DNA of 64,000 bases from Shewanella algae (GCF_009183365.2 NZ_CP068230.1:1703001-1767000), one strand, 5' to 3'. Shown: positions 9,198 through 19,132, counted from the stretch's first letter. Translations and numbers: made by a program. Notes: generated by a model from the letters alone, not told the origin.

Positions 9198-10385
9198 ATG
9201 AAGTCGTGGTGTAAAACCCTTTTGGCCTGTGGCATGGCCATAGGCGCACTGACAGGTTGTGCTTCCAGCGATGTGGAAGAAGAACCTGTGAGCCCGCTGC
9301 TGGAGATCAATGCCAGCGTATTCCCACAGGTTAGCTGGAGCGCTTCGGTTGGCAGTGGTGTTGGCGATTATTACTCCCGTCTGCGTCCCGCAGTGCGTTA
9401 CGGCAAAATCTTTGTTGCTGACCGTTACGGTGAAGTAACCGCCTTTGACGAGACCAGCGGCGAGAAGGTCTGGAGCACAGACTTCAGCGAGGCGTTCCGT
9501 GATGGCGCCCTGAAAAAGAACAAGGGTGCCCGCTTGGCATCCGGCGTAACGGCGGCCCGTAACAAGGTGTTTGTCGGTGGTGAAAGTGGCCTGCTGGCAG
9601 CGCTTGATGCCGAAACCGGTGAAGTGCTCTGGCATGCGGTAGCCGACGGCGAGCTGTTGTCCTTGCCCACAGTGGCCGAAGACATGGTGGTGGTTAACAG
9701 CAGCTCAGGCTCGCTGGATGCCTTCAATGTCGACACAGGTGAAAAGCTTTGGAGCTATGAAGCGTCCCTGCCGAACCTGACTCTGCGCGGTACCAGCTCT
9801 CCGGCTTATGCTCAGGGCGGTTTCTTTGTCGGTACGGCCGATGGCAAGGTCACTGTTGTTATCAAGAACAATGGTCAACCCGCTTGGGAACAACCGATTT
9901 ACACCCCTAAAGGTGGCAACGAGTTCAGCCGTATGGCCGATGTCGATATGACGCCGCTGTTGCTGGGTGACAACCTGTACGCGGTGAGCTACAACGGTAA
10001 CCTGGTCAGCATGGAAATGCGCAGCGGCCGTATTGTCTGGTCGCGTAAGTATTCCAGTTTCCACGAGCTGGACACTGCGGGCCTGAGCCTGTTCCTGGTG
10101 GACGATCACAGCCGTGTATACTCAGTGGACAGACGTAACGGTCTGGAGCTGTGGAGCAACTCGGATTTGACCAATAGGGATCTGACTGCTCCGGCCGTGT
10201 TCCAGGACTATGTAGTGGTAGGTGACTTTGAAGGTTATCTGCACTTTATCGATCGCAGCAACGGCCAAATTGTGGGTCGGGTGCAGGTCGACAGCTCGGG
10301 CCTGTTCAGTCAACCTCTGGTGGTTGACGACAAAATCTATCTGCAGACCCGGGATGGCAAAATTGCCACAGTAACTCTGCCCTGA
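9198..10385 (+). CDS. bamB: Outer-membrane protein assembly factor BamB
   Basis: Lipoprotein subunit of the BAM complex that inserts beta-barrel proteins into the outer membrane. The signal peptide ends in lipobox LTGC (cysteine at residue 21). The body is an eight-bladed PQQ-like beta-propeller; repeats of the type GEVTAFDETSGEKVWS and GLLAALDAETGEVLW are plain to see. Its 395 residues match the family. It begins nine bases after yfgM with an AAGGAAGG ribosome site. Transcription probably ends at the hairpin at 10406-10433 before der. Confidence 0.97.
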   Translation: MKSWCKTLLACGMAIGALTGCASSDVEEEPVSPLLEINASVFPQVSWSASVGSGVGDYYSRLRPAVRYGKIFVADRYGEVTAFDETSGEKVWSTDFSEAFRDGALKKNKGARLASGVTAARNKVFVGGESGLLAALDAETGEVLWHAVADGELLSLPTVAEDMVVVNSSSGSLDAFNVDTGEKLWSYEASLPNLTLRGTSSPAYAQGGFFVGTADGKVTVVIKNNGQPAWEQPIYTPKGGNEFSRMADVDMTPLLLGDNLYAVSYNGNLVSMEMRSGRIVWSRKYSSFHELDTAGLSLFLVDDHSRVYSVDRRNGLELWSNSDLTNRDLTAPAVFQDYVVVGDFEGYLHFIDRSNGQIVGRVQVDSSGLFSQPLVVDDKIYLQTRDGKIATVTLP

Positions 10386-10405
10386 TCCCAGGCTTTGATA
10401 CTGCC

Positions 10406-10438
10406 AAGCCCCTGGGAGTGTGTTCCGGGGGCTTTTTA
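10406..10438 (+). terminator. Terminator between bamB and der
   Basis: Stem AAGCCCC (10406-10412) pairs with GGGGCTT (10427-10433) and runs on into TTTTATT. It separates the hisS-yfgM-bamB unit from der. Confidence 0.8.
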
Positions 10439-10464
10439 TTGAGAAGTTTTAAAGAGGCAAAAAG

Positions 10465-11931
10465 ATGATTCCTGTAGTGGCCCTGGTAGGGCGACCCAAT
10501 GTCGGTAAGTCGACCCTGTTCAATCGTCTGACCCGCACCCGTGATGCACTGGTGGCGGATTACCCAGGCTTGACGCGGGATCGTAAATACGGTCGTGCCT
10601 ATCTGTCAGGTTACGAATTCATCCTGGTGGATACCGGCGGTATTGACGGCACCGAAGAAGGCATAGAAACCAAGATGGCCGAGCAATCGCTGGCGGCTAT
10701 CGAAGAAGCCGATGTGGTGCTGTTTCTGACAGATGCCCGCGCCGGTTTGACCGCGGCCGATCAGGCCATAGCCCAACATCTTCGCAGCCGGCAAAAGACC
10801 ACTTTCGTGGTGGCCAACAAGATTGACGGTATCGATGCCGACTCCGCCTGCGCCGAATTCTGGGCCCTGGGCCTGGGTGAGGTGTATCAGATGGCGGCGG
10901 CTCACGGCCGCGGCGTTACCAATATGATTGAGTATGCGCTGGCTCCTTTTGCCGAGGCGATGGGGATTAACCCGGATGCGCCCGAGGAAGAGAAGGTCGA
11001 CGAGCGTCAATACACAGAAGAGGAAGCCGAAGCCGAACAGGCCAGACTGCAGGACCTGCCTATCAAGCTGGCGATTATCGGCAAGCCCAACGTGGGCAAA
11101 TCGACCCTGACCAACCGTATCCTCGGTGAGGAGCGGGTGGTGGTTTATGATGAGCCGGGCACCACCCGCGACTCCATCTATATTCCAATGCAGCGTGAAG
11201 GCCGTGAGTACGTCATTATAGACACTGCCGGGGTGCGTCGCCGCGCCAAGGTGCATGAAGTCGTTGAAAAATTTTCCGTGATTAAAACCCTGAAAGCGGT
11301 TGAAGACGCCAACGTGGTGCTCTTGGTTATCGATGCCCGTGAAGGTATCGCCGAGCAGGACCTTGGCTTGCTGGGCTTTGCCCTCAACGCCGGCCGCGCG
11401 CTGGTGATTGCGGTCAACAAGTGGGACGGCATAGACAATGACGTCAAGGAAAGGGTCAAGAGTGAGCTGGACCGTCGTCTGGGCTTTATCGACTTTGCCC
11501 GCATTCACTTTATCTCGGCGCTGCATGGCACAGGTGTGGGTCATCTGTATGAGTCCATCGAAGAAGCTTACGACAGTGCTACCAGACGGGTATCCACTTC
11601 GCTGCTGACCAAGATCATGCAGATGGCGCAGGACGACCATCAGCCGCCTCTGGTCAATGGTCGCCGGGTCAAGCTCAAGTATGCTCACGCCGGTGGTTAC
11701 AACCCGCCTATCGTGGTGGTACACGGCAACCAGGTATCCAAGCTGCCGGATTCCTACAAGCGCTATATGATGAACTACTACCGCCGCTCGCTGAAGGTTG
11801 TGGGTACGCCCATCCAGCTGCGCTTCCAGGAAGGGGCCAACCCCTTTGAAGGCAAGGGGGAGAAACTGACCCTGAGCCAGGAAAGACGCCGCAAGCGGAT
11901 GATGGCGCACATCAAGAACAAGAAAGCCTGA
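10465..11931 (+). CDS. der: Ribosome-assembly GTPase Der (EngA)
   Basis: Essential double-domain GTPase acting in 50S subunit maturation. Two tandem G domains are seen. The first has P-loop GRPNVGKS at residues 8-15, DTGG near 56 and NKID near 119. The second has GKPNVGKS near 210, DTAG near 253 and NKWD near 318. A C-terminal KH-like domain follows, ending in a basic tail (RRRKRMMAHIKNKKA). The 488-residue length is normal. It closes the housekeeping cluster and converges on xseA, with a hairpin at 11949-11971 after its stop. Confidence 0.98.
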   Translation: MIPVVALVGRPNVGKSTLFNRLTRTRDALVADYPGLTRDRKYGRAYLSGYEFILVDTGGIDGTEEGIETKMAEQSLAAIEEADVVLFLTDARAGLTAADQAIAQHLRSRQKTTFVVANKIDGIDADSACAEFWALGLGEVYQMAAAHGRGVTNMIEYALAPFAEAMGINPDAPEEEKVDERQYTEEEAEAEQARLQDLPIKLAIIGKPNVGKSTLTNRILGEERVVVYDEPGTTRDSIYIPMQREGREYVIIDTAGVRRRAKVHEVVEKFSVIKTLKAVEDANVVLLVIDAREGIAEQDLGLLGFALNAGRALVIAVNKWDGIDNDVKERVKSELDRRLGFIDFARIHFISALHGTGVGHLYESIEEAYDSATRRVSTSLLTKIMQMAQDDHQPPLVNGRRVKLKYAHAGGYNPPIVVVHGNQVSKLPDSYKRYMMNYYRRSLKVVGTPIQLRFQEGANPFEGKGEKLTLSQERRRKRMMAHIKNKKA

Positions 11932-11948
11932 TAGGTTTTTCGCAAGAC

Positions 11949-11979
11949 AAAGCCGGGTTTAACCCGGCTTTGTTGTTTC
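11949..11979 (+). terminator. Terminator after der
   Basis: AAAGCCGGG (11949-11957) pairs with CCCGGCTTT (11963-11971) around TTTAA and is followed by TGTTGTTT. The hairpin is strong; the U tract is broken, so it may be partly bidirectional toward xseA. Confidence 0.7.
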
Positions 11980-12117
11980 CGATGACCAATATTACACATT
12001 AATTCAGTGAGTTGTGTTTAATGAAGGGCTAGTGAACTGGAATAACATTTGCTAACGACTCACAGGTATTTTTAATTTGGGCTCCTTCTCCAGCGAAGAG
12101 CATTTATCTGATTGATG

Positions 12118-13461
12118 CTATTCCTCAATAATGGCTTCAATTCTTGAGAGCAGTGCGCCCTGTTTCAATTGGGTGCGCATCTGCTCGCCGACCACGGCGT
12201 TCTGGCTGTTTTCCAGGACTTTCCCGGCTTGGTTCTTGCTTATGCTGTAACCTCTGGACAGGGTCGACAGCGGGCTGACACTTTCCAGCGAATGGGCGCT
12301 GGCACCCAGGCGCGCCTTGGCCTCTTTCAGTTTATCGGCCATGGCGTCCTGCAACTGTTGACCGAGATAATTCAACCTGCTGGCTTCCAGGCTCAGCTTG
12401 TGGGCCGGACTCTGGGCTTCGAGGCGGCTCTTGAGCTGCAGCTGTCTGTGTTCCAGCCGGTGGAGGCGACTGTTGATGGCGGCCGTCATTCTCAGTTGCT
12501 GCTCATCAAACTGTTGTACCAGCTGCTCCAGCTGCCGCTTGGGATCCTGGCGCTGCAACTTGTGATCCAGCAGCGACAGCTGTTGGCGCTTGGCCAAGTG
12601 CCAGTGTTGCCAGCCCTGACGCAGCCTGGCCATGGCCGTGGTCAGCTTTTGCCGCTTGTTGTCGACATCCTGGGATACCAGCTCGGCGGCGGCCGATGGG
12701 GTAGGGGCACGCAGATCGGCGACATAGTCACTGATACAGGTGTCCACTTCATGGCCTACAGCCGAAATCACCGGCAGGGCACTGTTGTAGATGGCGTGAG
12801 CCAGATTTTCATCGTTGAAACACCACATATCTTCCAGGCTGCCACCGCCGCGGGTCAGCAGTAACAGATCCACTTCCAGCCTCTGGTTGGCTAGTGTGAG
12901 CGCCTCAATAAGCTGGTTGGCGGCGGTACCGCCCTGAACCTGTGAGGGGTAGATCACTACTTCGATGGAGGGATCGCGGCGTTTCAGCACATGCAGTACA
13001 TCGCGAATGGCGGCGCCCGTGGGAGAGGTTATCACCCCAATGCGCTGGATATTGGCCGGCAGTGGCCGCTTGGTATCGGCGGCGAACAGGCCTTCGGCCG
13101 CTAGCTTCAGCTTCAGCGCTTCATACTGCTGCGCCAGCAGGCCATCACCGGCAGGCAGCATGGTTTCGATAAGCAGTTGGTAATCGCCCCTTGGCTCATA
13201 CACACTCAGGGCTGCCCGCACCAGCACTTGCTGGCCGTTGGTCGGGCGAAAGGTCACATTCTGGTTGCGGCCACGGAACATGGCGCAGCGAATTTGTGAG
13301 TGATTGTCCTTGAGCGTCAGATACCAATGGCCCGAGCTTGGGCTGGCAAAGTTGGAAATTTCACCATTGAGCCAAATTCTGCCGAGGTTTCCCTCCAACA
13401 AGGCGCGAACTTCGGCATTGAGGCGGGAGACGGTATATACCTGTTTTTTGGGCTCTGGCAT
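12118..13461 (-). CDS. xseA: Exodeoxyribonuclease VII large subunit
   Basis: Large, catalytic subunit of ExoVII, which degrades single-stranded DNA in both directions. The N-terminal OB-fold covers about residues 8-105 (YTVSRLNAEVRALLEGNLGR, ISNFASPSSGHWYLTLKD). The conserved core includes GVITSPTGAAIRDVLHVLKRR, LLLTRGGGSLEDMW and SAVGHEVD, followed by a long coiled-coil region and a C-terminal tail. The ATG at 13461 gives 447 residues with the family N-terminus MPEPKKQVYTVSRL. The open frame continues far upstream, but that part overlaps the guaB promoter and is unlike the family. It is divergent from guaB, with 118 bases between the two starts. Confidence 0.96.
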   Translation of the reverse strand: MPEPKKQVYTVSRLNAEVRALLEGNLGRIWLNGEISNFASPSSGHWYLTLKDNHSQIRCAMFRGRNQNVTFRPTNGQQVLVRAALSVYEPRGDYQLLIETMLPAGDGLLAQQYEALKLKLAAEGLFAADTKRPLPANIQRIGVITSPTGAAIRDVLHVLKRRDPSIEVVIYPSQVQGGTAANQLIEALTLANQRLEVDLLLLTRGGGSLEDMWCFNDENLAHAIYNSALPVISAVGHEVDTCISDYVADLRAPTPSAAAELVSQDVDNKRQKLTTAMARLRQGWQHWHLAKRQQLSLLDHKLQRQDPKRQLEQLVQQFDEQQLRMTAAINSRLHRLEHRQLQLKSRLEAQSPAHKLSLEASRLNYLGQQLQDAMADKLKEAKARLGASAHSLESVSPLSTLSRGYSISKNQAGKVLENSQNAVVGEQMRTQLKQGALLSRIEAIIEE

Positions 13462-13501
13462 GGAATTTGCGTTCAAATTGGAATTTTTCTCTATTTTCCC
13501 A

Positions 13502-13530
13502 TTTACCACCCCGGGGTTGCAAGGTATAAT
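13502..13530 (+). promoter_or_regulatory. guaBA promoter
   Basis: TTTACC (13502-13507), a 17-base spacer and consensus TATAAT (13525-13530). The expected start near 13537 leaves a leader of about 43 bases before guaB. No convincing PurR operator was seen nearby. Confidence 0.7.
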
Positions 13531-13579
13531 GCCGCCGCAATATTTCACCTTCAAATCTGACCCCCGGGGAGATGTTGCA

Positions 13580-15046
13580 ATGCTACGATTAATTAAAGAA
13601 GCGCTTACCTTTGACGATGTGCTGCTGGTTCCAGCCCACTCGACCGTTCTCCCTAATACCGCCAATCTCAAGACCCGTCTGACCGACAAAATCGAACTGA
13701 ATATCCCCCTGGTGTCCGCTGCAATGGACACAGTGACCGAAGCCCGTCTGGCAATCGCCATGGCGCAGGAAGGCGGCTTGGGCTTTATTCATAAGAATAT
13801 GAGTATTGAACAGCAGGCCGAAGAAGTTCGTAAAGTGAAGATCTATGAAGCAGGTGTGGTTCAACAGCCTGTGACAGTGAAGCCTTCCACGACACTGGCC
13901 GAGCTTAAGGTATTAACTGCAAAGAACGGATTTGCCGGCTATCCGGTAATCAATGACGCCAACGAACTGGTGGGTATTATCACCGGCCGTGACGTGCGCT
14001 TCGTGACCGATACCAACCGCCTGGTTTCTGAAATCATGACCCCGAAAGAGCGTTTGGTGACAGTACCTGAAGGCACCAAGCTGGATGAAGTACAAAAGCT
14101 GATGCACTCCAACCGCATTGAAAAAGTGCTGGTTGTGAATGATGAATTCCAGCTCAAGGGCCTGATCACTGTTAAAGACTTCGAGAAAGCCGAGCGTAAG
14201 CCCAATGCCTGTAAAGATGAGCTGGGTCGTCTGCGTGTTGGTGCCGCTGTCGGTGCCGGTGCCGGTAACGAAGAGCGTGTTGATGCGCTGGTCAAAGCCG
14301 GTGTCGATGTACTCTTGATTGACTCTTCCCACGGCCATTCTGAAGGGGTACTGCAGCGTATTCGCGATACCCGTGCCAAGTATCCAGATCTGCAAATCGT
14401 TGGCGGCAATGTGGCAACAGCCGAAGGTGCCCTGGCGCTGGTAGAAGCCGGTGTGAATGCGGTTAAAGTCGGTATTGGCCCTGGTTCCATCTGTACTACC
14501 CGTATCGTTACCGGTGTGGGTGTACCGCAAATCACTGCGGTTTCCGATGCCGCTGCTGCCGTTAAGCATCTGGGTATCCCTGTGATTGCCGATGGCGGTA
14601 TCCGCTTCTCAGGCGATCTGGCCAAGGCGCTGGCCGCCGGTGCATCTTGTATCATGGCAGGTTCCATGTTTGCCGGTACCGACGAGTCTCCAGGTGAAAC
14701 TGAACTCTACAAGGGCCGTGCCTATAAGTCTTACCGCGGTATGGGCTCACTGGGTGCCATGTCTCAGGGTTCTTCCGATCGCTACTTCCAGAGCGACAAC
14801 GCTGCCGACAAACTGGTACCTGAAGGTATCGAAGGCCGTGTTCCCTACAAAGGCAAAATCAAAGAGATTATCCATCAGTACATGGGCGGTCTGCGCTCCT
14901 GTATGGGCCTGACAGGCTGCGCCACCATTCAGGAATTGGGTGAAAAGGCCCAGTTCGTCAAGGTGACTTCTGCCGGTATGGGCGAATCCCACGTTCACGA
15001 TGTGACTATCTCCAAAGAAGCGCCGAACTACCGTTCAGGCGTTTAA
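13580..15046 (+). CDS. guaB: Inosine-5'-monophosphate dehydrogenase
   Basis: Oxidises IMP to XMP with NAD+, the committed step to GMP. A TIM barrel is interrupted by a CBS pair at about residues 93-205. The catalytic loop GPGSICTTR carries Cys305, and the flap region includes the RGMGS motif. The ATG at 13580 with GGGGAGA nine bases upstream gives 488 residues and the expected start MLRLIKEALTFDDVLL; an upstream in-frame TTG at 13304 lies inside xseA and was rejected. guaA follows 103 bases downstream, forming the classical guaBA pair. Confidence 0.98.
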   Translation: MLRLIKEALTFDDVLLVPAHSTVLPNTANLKTRLTDKIELNIPLVSAAMDTVTEARLAIAMAQEGGLGFIHKNMSIEQQAEEVRKVKIYEAGVVQQPVTVKPSTTLAELKVLTAKNGFAGYPVINDANELVGIITGRDVRFVTDTNRLVSEIMTPKERLVTVPEGTKLDEVQKLMHSNRIEKVLVVNDEFQLKGLITVKDFEKAERKPNACKDELGRLRVGAAVGAGAGNEERVDALVKAGVDVLLIDSSHGHSEGVLQRIRDTRAKYPDLQIVGGNVATAEGALALVEAGVNAVKVGIGPGSICTTRIVTGVGVPQITAVSDAAAAVKHLGIPVIADGGIRFSGDLAKALAAGASCIMAGSMFAGTDESPGETELYKGRAYKSYRGMGSLGAMSQGSSDRYFQSDNAADKLVPEGIEGRVPYKGKIKEIIHQYMGGLRSCMGLTGCATIQELGEKAQFVKVTSAGMGESHVHDVTISKEAPNYRSGV

Positions 15047-15149
15047 CAAATTCGGGGCGGCATGAGTGTCGCCCTTGGTTTATAAGCAGATAAAAACTGT
15101 GCCTGTTACGGCAGGCACTGCAATCAAACTAAAGAGATAAAGGTTATCA

Positions 15150-16727
15150 ATGAGCAATATTCATGAGCACAAGATACTGATCCTTGATTTCGGCTCCCAG
15201 TATACCCAGCTGATTGCCCGTCGTATCCGCGAAATTGGCGTCTACTGTGAACTCTGGGCCTGGGATGTCAGTGAAGAGCAGATCCGCGAGTTTGCCCCTC
15301 AGGGCATTATTCTGGCCGGTGGTCCCGAGAGTGTCACCGCCGACAATTCTCCCCGTGCCCCTGAGTATGTGTTTAACGCAGGCGTGCCTGTACTGGGTAT
15401 CTGCTACGGCATGCAGACCATGAGCGAACAGCTGGGCGGCAAAGTTATCCAGGGCATAGGCGAGGGCGAGTTCGGTTACGCGCAAATCGAACTGCTGACC
15501 GAATCTGCACTGTTCAAAAACATCGAAGATGCCGTTAACGAAGTCGGTCGTCCATTGCTGGATGTATGGATGAGCCACGGTGACAAGGTCTCGGCCATCC
15601 CTGAAGGTTTTGTCGCGGTTGCCAAGACCGAAACCTGCCCGTTCGCCGCCATGGCCAATGAAGCCAAAGGTTTCTACGGCGTGCAGTTCCACCCTGAAGT
15701 GACCCATACCCGTCAGGGCAAGCGCATGCTGGAGCATTTCGCGCTGGAAATCTGTGGCTGTGAAGCGAAGTGGAAACCCGCTTCCATCATCGAAGATGCC
15801 GTTGAGCGCCTTAAAAAGCAGATAGGTGACGACGAAGTGATCCTGGCGCTTTCCGGTGGGGTTGACTCCTCTGTTACCGCCATGCTGCTGCACCGCGCCA
15901 TCGGCGACAGACTCACCTGTGTGTTTGTCGACAACGGCCTGCTGCGTCTGAACGAAGGCGAGCAAGTGATGGAGATGTTCGGCGACCACTTCGGTCTCAA
16001 CATCATCAAGGTGGAAGCCGAAGACAGATTCCTCAATGCCCTCAAAGGCGAAAACGACCCTGAAGCCAAGCGCAAGATCATCGGCCGGGTATTTGTGGAA
16101 ATCTTCGACGAAGAAGCCGGTAAGTGCGTTAACGCCAAGTGGCTGGCCCAGGGCACCATCTACCCTGATGTTATCGAGTCTGCCGGCAGTGCCACAGGCA
16201 AGGCCCATGTGATCAAGTCACACCATAACGTCGGCGGCCTGCCGGAAGATATGGAGCTGGGTCTGGTTGAGCCGCTGCGTGAACTGTTCAAAGACGAAGT
16301 ACGCAAGATAGGCCTGGAGCTGGGCCTGCCTTACGACATGCTCTATCGCCACCCATTCCCTGGCCCAGGCCTGGGTGTACGGGTACTCGGCGAAGTCAAG
16401 AAAGAGTACTGCGATCTGCTGCGCCGCGCCGATGCCATCTTCATCGAAGAGCTGCGCAAAGCCGAACTGTACGACCGTGTCAGCCAGGCCTTTACTGTGT
16501 TCCTGCCGGTTCGCAGCGTAGGTGTAATGGGCGATGGCCGTAAGTACGACTGGGTTGTGTCTCTGCGCGCCGTGGAAACCATCGACTTTATGACAGCCCA
16601 TTGGGCTCACCTGCCGTACGACTTCCTCGGCCGGGTATCCAACCGCATCATCAATGAAATCGACGGTATCTCCCGCGTGGTGTACGACATCTCAGGCAAG
16701 CCACCGGCAACGATTGAGTGGGAATAA
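15150..16727 (+). CDS. guaA: GMP synthase (glutamine-hydrolysing)
   Basis: Amidates XMP to GMP using glutamine and ATP. The class I glutaminase domain at the N-terminus has its nucleophile in GICYGMQ (Cys85) and the His/Glu partners in VQFHPEVTH. The ATP-pyrophosphatase domain follows with the PP-loop SGGVDSS at residue 235 onward. The C-terminal dimerisation domain ends in the typical KPPATIEWE. Its 525 residues match E. coli GuaA. The leader has AAAGAGATAAAGG before the ATG. The transcript ends at the UUCG hairpin at 16748-16772. Confidence 0.98.
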   Translation: MSNIHEHKILILDFGSQYTQLIARRIREIGVYCELWAWDVSEEQIREFAPQGIILAGGPESVTADNSPRAPEYVFNAGVPVLGICYGMQTMSEQLGGKVIQGIGEGEFGYAQIELLTESALFKNIEDAVNEVGRPLLDVWMSHGDKVSAIPEGFVAVAKTETCPFAAMANEAKGFYGVQFHPEVTHTRQGKRMLEHFALEICGCEAKWKPASIIEDAVERLKKQIGDDEVILALSGGVDSSVTAMLLHRAIGDRLTCVFVDNGLLRLNEGEQVMEMFGDHFGLNIIKVEAEDRFLNALKGENDPEAKRKIIGRVFVEIFDEEAGKCVNAKWLAQGTIYPDVIESAGSATGKAHVIKSHHNVGGLPEDMELGLVEPLRELFKDEVRKIGLELGLPYDMLYRHPFPGPGLGVRVLGEVKKEYCDLLRRADAIFIEELRKAELYDRVSQAFTVFLPVRSVGVMGDGRKYDWVVSLRAVETIDFMTAHWAHLPYDFLGRVSNRIINEIDGISRVVYDISGKPPATIEWE

Positions 16728-16747
16728 GCCCTCCGGGATAGTGATTT

Positions 16748-16772
16748 AAAAAGGCGCTTCGGCGCCTTTTTT
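16748..16772 (+). terminator. Terminator of guaBA
   Basis: GGCGC-TTCG-GCGCC (16753-16766) with A residues before and TTTTTT after. A compact stem with a UUCG tetraloop and a strong U tract. Confidence 0.93.
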
Positions 16773-16916
16773 GCTGTCTATGGGCGCGATACTCAAGGAG
16801 GAATCCGGCGTTTGCGAGCATTATGCGTAGAAATCAGTTTGTCAAAAATAAGTGTTTTAGTCGGTGATATTTGCTATAAATGCAAAAAATGTTGGCGATG
16901 TATTTAGGTAAGAGTG

Positions 16917-17798
16917 ATGAAAACACGCTCCGATGACTTGGCAATACTGCTGGCGGTTGTAGACAATGGTGGCTTTTCTCCGGCAGCTGAGCTTTTGGAT
17001 ATCCAGGTCTCGCGGGTTTCAAGGGCGGTGAGTAAGGTTGAGAGTCAGCTTGGGGTTTCAATACTCAATCGTACTACGCGCCGCATAGAATTAACCGAGG
17101 AGGGACGGCAGTTTATTGATACAGTTCGTCTTGGCTTGTCGCAAATTCAGCAAGCAGAAGAAGAGATTATCACCAGAGGGACATTACCCAAGGGGCGTCT
17201 ACGCGTCGATGCCGCAAGTCCGTTTGTGTTTCACCAACTGGTGCCGCTTATCCAGCCCTTTATGCAAGTCTTTCCGGATATTGAACTGGAACTGACATCC
17301 AACGAAGGGTTTGTTGATCTGTTGGAAAAGAAAACAGATCTAGCGATTCGGATAGGTTCTTTAAGCGATTCGACTCTGCACGCACGGCCGCTCGGAAAGA
17401 GTTTGCTCTATGTTGTCGCTTCGCCTGAGTACCTCGCAAGACGCGGATTTATCAATAAAAGCAGTGAGCTTATTCATCACGATTTATTGGGTTTTTCCAG
17501 CCCTAAAACCCTTAACGATTGGCCGCTCAAAGGGATTGGTCGTATCACCCCAACAATAACATCGAGTAACGGTGAAACGGTGAGACAGCTGGCATTACAG
17601 GGCAATGGTATCGCTTGCTTATCGGGATTTATGGTGAAGAAAGATATCAGTGAGGGGCGTTTAATCCCGTTATTGGAAAGAGAAAAAATCACCAATATAG
17701 GACGAGAGCAGATTAATGCCGTTTATTATAAATCCTCCAATGTTGCCAAGCGTATCTCTGCTTTTATTGACTTTATTCAGCCTAAATTGACGCTATGA
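16917..17798 (+). CDS. LysR-family transcriptional regulator
   Basis: DNA-binding regulator with an N-terminal winged helix-turn-helix at about residues 1-60 (VVDNGGFSPAAELLDIQVSRVSRAVSKVE, of which GGFSPAAELL is diagnostic). A LysR-substrate domain with the periplasmic-binding fold follows at about 85-290. The ATG at 16917 was preferred; a GTG directly before it is also in frame. It is upstream of, and on the same strand as, the two flavin oxidoreductase genes beginning 237 bases later, so control of those genes is plausible but inferred. Base composition here is more AT-rich than in the flanking guaA gene, consistent with an accessory block. Confidence 0.88.
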   Translation: MKTRSDDLAILLAVVDNGGFSPAAELLDIQVSRVSRAVSKVESQLGVSILNRTTRRIELTEEGRQFIDTVRLGLSQIQQAEEEIITRGTLPKGRLRVDAASPFVFHQLVPLIQPFMQVFPDIELELTSNEGFVDLLEKKTDLAIRIGSLSDSTLHARPLGKSLLYVVASPEYLARRGFINKSSELIHHDLLGFSSPKTLNDWPLKGIGRITPTITSSNGETVRQLALQGNGIACLSGFMVKKDISEGRLIPLLEREKITNIGREQINAVYYKSSNVAKRISAFIDFIQPKLTL

Positions 17799-18034
17799 TT
17801 CGGCTTTGGGCAAGCTCTCTTTGCGGTTTGCGTCGGCGGTAATTCAGTCCTCCTCTAACGTTATTTGTACCTTCCATGGTTCAAGGGAGTCGAATGCTTT
17901 TCCTTATCTGGCATTGGGCTTTTATGTTACTTGGCAATTTTTGCGTATATGACAAAAATGATTTGTCTTTATTGCTCTCAATGCCTCTCTTTGGGTTTGT
18001 TACTATGCCTGCCATCACATGAGAGGGCTTTTCT

Positions 18035-19132
18035 ATGACACAATCACTTTTTCAATCGATCAAACTGGGTGAGCTACTGCTCAACAACCGAGTTGTCATG
18101 CCACCTATGACGCGCTCAAGAGCCAGTCAACCAGGCGATGTGGCCAACGAGATGATGGCAACCTATTATGCGCAGCGTGCCGGTGCGGGCTTGATTGTCT
18201 CAGAGGGGACACAGATTTCCGCCATGGCAAAAGGTTATGCGTGGACGCCGGGGATCTACACTCCCGAGCAGATCGCCGGTTGGCGCAGAGTGACTGAGGC
18301 TGTGCATGCCAAAGGCGGTGCGATTTTTGCGCAGTTGTGGCATGTGGGGAGAGTGACTCATCCGGACAATATTGGTGGTTTGCAGCCTATCTCGTCATCA
18401 GACATTAAGGCAGAGAACGTGAAAGTGTTCGTCGATAATGGCAGCGACAAACCCGGTTTTGTCGATGTGGTTCAGCCCAGGGCAATGACAAAGGCCGATA
18501 TAGAGCAAGTTATCGCTGATTATCGTCAAGCAGCGCTCAATGCTATTGAAGCCGGTTTTGATGGCATTGAATTACATGCCGCCAATGGCTACTTGATTAA
18601 CCAGTTTATTGATTCTGAAGCAAACAATCGTGGTGATGAGTACGGTGGCAGCCTTGAAAACCGTCTTCGTTTTCTTGATGAAGTGGTTACGGCATTGGTT
18701 GACGCCATTGGTGCAGATCGCGTCGGAGTGCGTCTGGCACCGCTGACCACACTCAACGGCACCGTGGATGCAAACCCTATTGAAACCTATACCGCTGCTG
18801 CAGCACTACTCAATCGACATCGCATTGTTTATTTGCATATTGCCGAAGTGGACTGGGACGATGCGCCCGATACACCGCTTTCGTTCAAGCAAGCGCTCCG
18901 TGAAGCCTATCAAGGAGTGTTGATTTATGCCGGACGCTATAACTTGGAGAAGGCAGAGCAAGCCATTAACGCTGGCCTGGCCGATATGATAGGTTTTGGT
19001 CGGCCTTTTGTTGCCAATCCAGATCTGCCGGAGCGTTTGCGACGGGGCTATCCCTTAGCTGAACATGATCCCAATACCCTATTCGGGGGCGGTGAAGCAG
19101 GGCTCATTGATTATCCAAGTTATCAGGCATAA
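18035..19132 (+). CDS. Old Yellow Enzyme family alkene reductase, copy 1
   Basis: FMN-dependent NAD(P)H oxidoreductase of the NemA/OYE family, which reduces activated C=C bonds, nitro compounds or N-ethylmaleimide. A TIM barrel begins MTQSLFQSIKLGELLLNN. The substrate-binding pair is His181 and Asn184 in LHAANGYL. The conserved QLWHVGR loop lies near residue 100 and the FMN phosphate-binding GFGRPFVANPDL near 320. At 365 residues it is standard. The next gene is a paralogue starting ten bases after this stop, so the two are cotranscribed. Substrate cannot be told from sequence. Confidence 0.93.
   Translation: MTQSLFQSIKLGELLLNNRVVMPPMTRSRASQPGDVANEMMATYYAQRAGAGLIVSEGTQISAMAKGYAWTPGIYTPEQIAGWRRVTEAVHAKGGAIFAQLWHVGRVTHPDNIGGLQPISSSDIKAENVKVFVDNGSDKPGFVDVVQPRAMTKADIEQVIADYRQAALNAIEAGFDGIELHAANGYLINQFIDSEANNRGDEYGGSLENRLRFLDEVVTALVDAIGADRVGVRLAPLTTLNGTVDANPIETYTAAAALLNRHRIVYLHIAEVDWDDAPDTPLSFKQALREAYQGVLIYAGRYNLEKAEQAINAGLADMIGFGRPFVANPDLPERLRRGYPLAEHDPNTLFGGGEAGLIDYPSYQA

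Noticed and set aside
10606..11910. 434-residue open frame opposite der
   Set aside because: Antisense shadow of a textbook double GTPase; no start signals or recognisable domain.
13304..13579. Longer guaB beginning at 13304
   Set aside because: It would lie within xseA on the other strand and add 92 residues absent from IMP dehydrogenases; a good promoter and ribosome site precede 13580.
13462..13761. Upstream extension of xseA by about 100 residues
   Set aside because: The open frame continues, but its product is unlike ExoVII and it covers the guaB promoter and start. The family N-terminus begins at 13461.
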